From contig AZWL01000035.1 of the NCBI GenBank assembly GCA_000514715.1, positions 1 through 43,946 of the forward strand: a DNA stretch of 43,946 nt, given 5' to 3'. The translations under genes were made by a program, and so were the position numbers. Shown here in pieces: positions 41,401 to 43,946 of the stretch (its first letter is position 1; the number at the start of each line of letters is the position of its first letter). Source of the stretch: Streptomyces sp. CNH099 (lineage in GTDB: Bacteria > Actinomycetota > Actinomycetes > Streptomycetales > Streptomycetaceae). The notes beneath the pieces were generated by a model, which did no database searches, had not been told where the DNA came from, and was given only the letters and a program-made list of their open reading frames with translations.

Positions 41401-42291
41401 GGCACGGGCCGCGGCGGCGACCCGCGGCGGCTGCCGATACTGCGCCGCCGCGGCGAACTGATGCGTCGGCGGCGCGCGAACAAGGCGCCGGTCCCGGTGC
41501 ACGCGAAGCACCGGCGCCGCCGTTCGCGCCGCGGCCCCCGCGGGCCGCGGAGCCTGGGCCGTACGCTGATCGCGCTGATCTTCGTCGCCATGGCCGGGGC
41601 GATCGCGTACGCGGCGATGTTCATGCCGCAGGCCGAGGAGGGCACCGGCAACCAGCGCGGCTCGATCGGCGCCGGGCCGGGCGGTGAACCGGGCGAGTCG
41701 GCTGCGCCGCCCACGGACGACCCCGATCCGAACGAACCGGAGGAACGCCGCCAGCCGAAGGAGTCCGACGACCCCGACAAGCCGAAGGGCGACGGGCAGA
41801 ACGGCGGCCAGGGCGACGGCGGCGCGGGCTCCACGCTGCCCGAGGGCTTCACGCTCCGCGAGGACCCGGCGGGCTTCGAGGTCGCCGTCCGCGAGGACTG
41901 GGAGCGGGTAGCCGAGAACGACAGCGGCCGGATCCGCTACGTCGGCGGGGACTACGAACTCGTCATCGTCCCCGGCCGCGACGGCGTCGACGAGTTCGGC
42001 AGCGACCCCCTGGCGTACCAGCAGCAGAGCGAGCCGGAGCTGGACCCGTACCGGGACGCGGCGTGGGCGCAGGCCGACGGGCTGCAGCTCATCACGGTCG
42101 GGCAGCGGGTGATGGCGGAGGGGGAGTTCGACTGGACGGAGAGCGGCGGGCGGCAGATGCACGCGCGCAACCTGGCGTCGATCTGGGGCGACAGCTACCA
42201 CGTGGTGCTGCTGATCGGGGCGGACGGCAAGGACGCGGAGGTGGAGCGGTTCCACCGGATCGCCGCCGACAGCTACCGCCCGACGGAGTGA
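38452..42291 (+). CDS. Giant membrane pseudokinase with a long low-complexity insert
   Basis: A 1279-residue protein with a protein-kinase fold stripped of catalytic residues. GTG 38452 follows GGGGAGG. The ATP lysine strand is missing (YSGQDVLIGQVPL), HRD is H157-R-N159 (HRNITTRTVLV), and DFG is replaced by LTGLAS. The kinase C-lobe resumes only at about residue 859 (VTERWAPEQ ... DLWALGALLFRAVQGHPAYPEE). The roughly 670 residues between are Gly/Pro/Ala/Arg-rich, with GGARGGPA-type repeats near 39660-39780. One transmembrane helix (LIALIFVAMAGAIAYAAMF) near 1037-1057 precedes an ectodomain starting LPEGFTLREDPAGFEVAVREDWERV that resembles the preceding kinase's. The frame is open throughout, so no frameshift is needed. 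Probably a regulator or scaffold for the adjacent kinase. Confidence 0.85.
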   Translation: MDDYAGRVLADRYRLPAAVDAEPIHTRAFDTYSGQDVLIGQVPLPEIVEAELIEDGGPGADPSGYGDGTGRSAASTVVQRAMDAARAAAAIPDHPRLAQVFDVFEEGGSLWIVSELVPARTLEGLLEERPLSPYRGAEVAADILTALRALHTHGWTHRNITTRTVLVCDDGRVVLTGLASAAAEEALCGYDPLPPPPGHGEPPRPSGSPGPPPGVTPAPGPGPGFPGDPADGRLPQLPDPATGFLPAQDAARGAAGRQESGVLPPGPGWNDGPGPYGDGAAGADARGGAGPYGTPPYDEDDEVWRSAPYGPVGTGAAPGAPGGAAYGEGPGEPDEGADGWPFGAWQQGGAAGSGAGGPGGPGGHRGQGVGAPGGGQGQQPRGRPQGGGPSGGQHVTGAHGGPSGGGARGGPAQAGVPAGGGARGGPAHGGGHAGSGARGGPAAYGNPGPGPGPGQEAVRSQHTQPAGPAGRPGGHPRGGSAPASGGGGQAGDGVPAARAGVMAAYQAGTRAAEARLAAGAGGPGPQRPARPAVPGQPARTPEAGPPARPGGARPSAGAAGPVYSDRIDIGGNRQARDGAANPAPQAAGSPDAGAPWDDLPTDEGGDGYDEYGTADPYGPAAPAARGGPGASGAPGHGPGASAESGGMREQGAPGSHRGAGTHGGSGARAPGEGLGPYGRSGAPRGGPGAVGDAGHGASRGPGGPGAYGGPGGSGARGGSGPPGGAGGRSGASAESGGPGAPGPGGYRGAGGHPGSRQRGVSGAGAAPGPAPGAYRFAEPEPGPPQHTLPDSLPGGASYGGSLPGVRPGASIAVPVGAQPVPAGADGRPGAEAGPGAGRAARYPGPGTRLAAERARQTRMQVVGAVTERWAPEQAGPIHEHWQLAPPVGPAADLWALGALLFRAVQGHPAYPEEDVAELVQLVCSEPAAHAEECGALRPVVESLLRQDPTERPDFEELRGWLRSLIRTAPEPGIGSRTVTVPQHGTGRGGDPRRLPILRRRGELMRRRRANKAPVPVHAKHRRRRSRRGPRGPRSLGRTLIALIFVAMAGAIAYAAMFMPQAEEGTGNQRGSIGAGPGGEPGESAAPPTDDPDPNEPEERRQPKESDDPDKPKGDGQNGGQGDGGAGSTLPEGFTLREDPAGFEVAVREDWERVAENDSGRIRYVGGDYELVIVPGRDGVDEFGSDPLAYQQQSEPELDPYRDAAWAQADGLQLITVGQRVMAEGEFDWTESGGRQMHARNLASIWGDSYHVVLLIGADGKDAEVERFHRIAADSYRPTE

Positions 42292-42296
42292 GCGTG

Positions 42297-42332
42297 CGGC
42301 TCCGCGCCCGGGCCGGCCCGGGCGCGGAGCCG
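42297..42332. terminator. 36-bp perfect palindrome, terminator
   Basis: Arms CGGCTCCGCGCCCGGGC and GCCCGGGCGCGGAGCCG joined by CG, so the whole 36 bases are self-complementary. It starts 5 bases after the pseudokinase stop. Confidence 0.8.
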
Positions 42333-42358
42333 GACACACGAAAGCCTCCCCAGCCTCA

Positions 42359-42394
42359 GCTTCCCCGCACTCCCGAGCTTCCCCGCACTCCCGC
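42359..42394. repeat. 18-bp direct repeat, two copies
   Basis: GCTTCCCCGCACTCCCG is repeated head to tail with an 18-bp period just past the terminator. No gene is seen between here and 42532, the end of the anti-sigma gene. Confidence 0.7.
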
Positions 42395-42532
42395 CCCAGG
42401 GTAGGCCGCCCCTCCGACAAGACGCCGTGCGACGGCCGTCGGAGGGCCACGGGTCTGGGGCGTACGGCGGCGGGGACACCGCGCTCCGCCCGCGACAGCC
42501 CGCAGCCGACGACCGAGGCCGTCAGCCCCCCG

Positions 42533-42994
42533 CTACCGGAAGCCGGGGGACGGCGGGGCGCTCTCCGCGGACGGCACGCCCGGGGCTCCGCTGTGCTCGC
42601 CGTTCCGCGCCGGCGTGGGGATCTCGCTGGGGGCCACCTCCGACGGCGGCGTCGGCGTGGCCGACGGCGGCGGGTCGCTGGGCGGGGCGGCGGGCCCGGG
42701 GCGGCCCTCGGAGCCCCCCGGCCCGGTCAGGCCGACGGCGACGGTGACGGCGAGGGCGGCCACCGCCAGCGCGCTGCCGGCCGAGGCCACGGCGCGGCGG
42801 CGGCGGATACGGCGTCCGCCGGCGACGGCCGCGTCGGTGACGCTGGGCAAGGACGGCGCCGCGGAGTCGTCCACGATCTCCGCGAAGGCGCGCTGCAGGG
42901 CGGCGGAGTCGCGCTCGCTCGTCTCCCGCCCCATCCCCGGCTCCACCTCCCGCTCCGCTTCCCGCCTCGTCTCCCACCTCATCGCCCGCCTCAC
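42533..42994 (-). CDS. Putative membrane-anchored anti-sigma factor
   Basis: A 153-residue single-pass membrane protein. The cytoplasmic N terminus is charged (ETRREAEREVEPGMGRETSERDSAALQRAFAEIVDDSA), then a basic stretch (GGRRIRRRRAVAS), a transmembrane helix (ALAVAALAVTVAVGL) and a Pro/Ser-rich exterior. There is no HxxxCxxC zinc motif, so it is not a classic ZAS anti-sigma factor. Start GTG 42994 overlaps the sigma gene stop by 4 bases (GTGA); ATG 42982, with GGAAGG upstream, is the alternative. Pairing with the sigma gene is the main reason for the call. What happens to the exterior part on signalling is unknown. Confidence 0.75.
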   Translation of the reverse strand: MRRAMRWETRREAEREVEPGMGRETSERDSAALQRAFAEIVDDSAAPSLPSVTDAAVAGGRRIRRRRAVASAGSALAVAALAVTVAVGLTGPGGSEGRPGPAAPPSDPPPSATPTPPSEVAPSEIPTPARNGEHSGAPGVPSAESAPPSPGFR

Positions 42995-43521
42995 CTTCCG
43001 TTCACCTCGTGGGCGAGCGTTCCCAGGAGCTGACGCAGCCGGCGCAGTCCCCGCGCGCTCTGGCTCTTGACGGTTCCCGGGGTGATCCGGAGCGCCTCGG
43101 CGGTCTGCTCCACGCTCCAGTCCTCCCAGAACCGCAGCACCAGCACCGCCCGGTACCGGGGCGGCAGCTCCATCAGCGCCGCCTGCATCACCAGCCGCAG
43201 CTCCCGGGTGGTCGGGGGCGCCGACTGCTCCTCGGGCACCGCCTCCACCAGTTCCTCGCGCCAGACCCCGCGGCGGTGCTGGTCGATGAAGACGCGGGTG
43301 AGGATGGTACGGGCGTACGCCTCCACGTTGCCGTCCCGGCGGACCCGGCCCCAGGCCGCGTAGAGCTTCATCAGCGTGGTCTGGGTCAGGTCCTGGGCCT
43401 GGTGCCAGTCCCCGCAGAGCAGGTACGCGCTGCGCCTGAGGTGTGCCTGCCGGGCCTCGGCGAACTCGCGGAACTCGCGCTCCCGTACTGCTTCCCGCAC
43501 CCACCCCGCCCTTCGGCGCAT
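42991..43521 (-). CDS. ECF RNA polymerase sigma factor, SigE family
   Basis: A 176-residue ECF sigma factor. Region 2 spans FREFAEARQAHLRRSAYLLCGDWHQAQDLTQTTLMKLYAAWGRVRRDGNVEAYARTILTRVFIDQHRR. Region 4 is ALMELPPRYRAVLVLRFWEDWSVEQTAEALRITPGTVKSQSARGLRRLRQLL. Start ATG 43521 gives the usual N terminus; longer open frames upstream enter the promoter. AGGGTGAG lies just upstream. The gene is coupled to the downstream membrane protein and is probably autoregulated from a promoter whose -35 box also occurs facing the divergent gene. Confidence 0.92.
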   Translation of the reverse strand: MRRRAGWVREAVREREFREFAEARQAHLRRSAYLLCGDWHQAQDLTQTTLMKLYAAWGRVRRDGNVEAYARTILTRVFIDQHRRGVWREELVEAVPEEQSAPPTTRELRLVMQAALMELPPRYRAVLVLRFWEDWSVEQTAEALRITPGTVKSQSARGLRRLRQLLGTLAHEVNGR

Positions 43522-43540
43522 CCGACACTTCTCACCCTGC

Positions 43541-43571
43541 TCTACGGGAGCGGGCCCCGGGAGGTTGCACG
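43541..43571 (-). promoter_or_regulatory. ECF-type promoter of the sigma gene
   Basis: On the minus strand, GTGCAACC (43570-43563), 16-bp spacer, CGTAGA (43546-43541). The start codon follows about 20 bases later, so the leader is very short. Confidence 0.6.
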
Positions 43572-43601
43572 CCGCGCGGCGGAGATTTCCGCGGTACGGA
43601 C

Positions 43602-43633
43602 CGTGCAACCCGGCGCGTTCCCGGCTCCGTACT
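43602..43633 (+). promoter_or_regulatory. ECF-type promoter of the divergent secreted-protein gene
   Basis: GTGCAACC (43603-43610), 17-bp spacer, CGTACT (43628-43633). The -35 octamer is identical to that of the divergent sigma gene, which suggests the same sigma factor. Confidence 0.6.
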
Positions 43634-43698
43634 CCTCTCACGAAAGGGCTCCGGCGGCGACCGGGGCCGGTCCACCCACCTCGTATGAGGAGTCCCCC

Positions 43699-43946
43699 TT
43701 GACGACCCGTCACACCAAGCGTTCGCGGCGGCTGATCTTCGCGACGGCCGCCGCGAGTGTCCTGACCGTCGTTGGTCTGGGCGCCCTCGCCCACGCCTCC
43801 ACCGGCACCGACAAGCCGGCCGGCGGCCCCAGCGCGCCGCCCAGCCCGGTCCCCTCGGAGCCGGGTGTGCCGAGTGCGGTGCCCGCTGAGCCCAGCCCTG
43901 TTCCCTCGGAGCCGGGTGTGCCGAGTGCGGTGCCCGCTGAGCCCAG
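43699..43946 (+). CDS. Secreted Pro/Ser-rich repeat protein, 3' end cut by the window
   Basis: This frame starts at TTG 43699 with GAGGAG 7 bases upstream and runs off the window; an ATG at 43685 stops after five codons. The signal peptide is basic then hydrophobic (TKRSRRLIFATAAASVLTVVGLGALAHAS), with a likely cleavage after AHA. The mature part is Pro/Ser/Val/Glu-rich, with a 17-residue unit PSPVPSEPGVPSAVPAE repeated twice and starting a third time at the edge. Nothing catalytic is seen in the visible part. It is divergent from the sigma/anti-sigma pair and shares its promoter type, so it is a likely target of that sigma factor. Confidence 0.75.
   Translation, partial: MTTRHTKRSRRLIFATAAASVLTVVGLGALAHASTGTDKPAGGPSAPPSPVPSEPGVPSAVPAEPSPVPSEPGVPSAVPAEP
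43840..43946 (+). repeat. 51-bp tandem repeat, two copies plus a partial third
   Basis: Units 43840-43890 and 43891-43941 differ at two silent positions; a third begins at 43942. Each encodes 17 residues of the secreted protein. Confidence 0.95.

Noticed and set aside
38452..42291. Pseudokinase as two genes joined by a frameshift or sequencing error
   Set aside because: The frame is continuous and kinase landmarks before and after the insert are in the same frame with a fitting order.

Overview
This window is from a very GC-rich actinomycete chromosome, almost certainly Streptomyces or a close relative. The diagnostic block is whiD, bldM, an ECF sigma gene of the shbA type, guaB and guaB3, a developmental and purine cluster that I recall as conserved in streptomycetes (S. 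coelicolor whiD = SCO4767, bldM = SCO4768; from memory, not checked). Start codons are often GTG, many neighbouring genes overlap by 4 bases, and several genes appear leaderless. I see no rRNA or tRNA gene, CRISPR array, insertion sequence or phage gene.

Layout. 1-312 is low-complexity upstream DNA. 313-3417 runs alr, a membrane-anchored alpha/beta hydrolase and tsaE. 3505-5263 holds a small protein, an F420-type oxidoreductase and, on the minus strand, a degenerate L,D-transpeptidase-like protein. 5453-8088 is tsaB, rimI, tsaD and a small protein; with tsaE this supplies the t6A tRNA-modification proteins plus the ribosomal-protein acetyltransferase. 8042-9313 is a methyltransferase carrying a 27-bp tandem repeat. 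9442-11315 holds two tandem lipoprotein polysaccharide deacetylases. 11386-13619 is groES-groEL1 behind two CIRCE operators. 13789-18028 holds an SDR, a multicopper oxidase, a MOSC protein and a divergent LysR regulator. 18038-23100 is the developmental and purine block, with a full sigma-BldN-type promoter ahead of bldM.

23135-30541 looks like an envelope-stress cassette. On the minus strand, a two-component system is sandwiched between two paralogous GerMN-like lipoproteins, all four genes overlapping by 4 bases. Divergent from it, across a dyad-rich 301-bp promoter region, runs an operon of branched-chain aminotransferase, MurC and an S12-type serine hydrolase. I regard this as the most likely place for an undescribed functional unit. 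My reading is that it senses the envelope and alters peptidoglycan precursor or stem-peptide metabolism, but that is inference.

30721-33859 holds a small conserved protein, two small four-helix membrane proteins, and a nucleotide-sugar dehydrogenase that has lost its catalytic cysteine. 34084-42291 holds glpD, then a membrane Ser/Thr kinase followed by a 1279-residue pseudokinase with about 670 low-complexity residues inserted in its activation segment. 42533-43946 has an ECF sigma gene and its likely anti-sigma partner, divergent from a secreted Pro-rich repeat protein cut by the window end; both directions carry a matching GTGCAACC/CGTA promoter.
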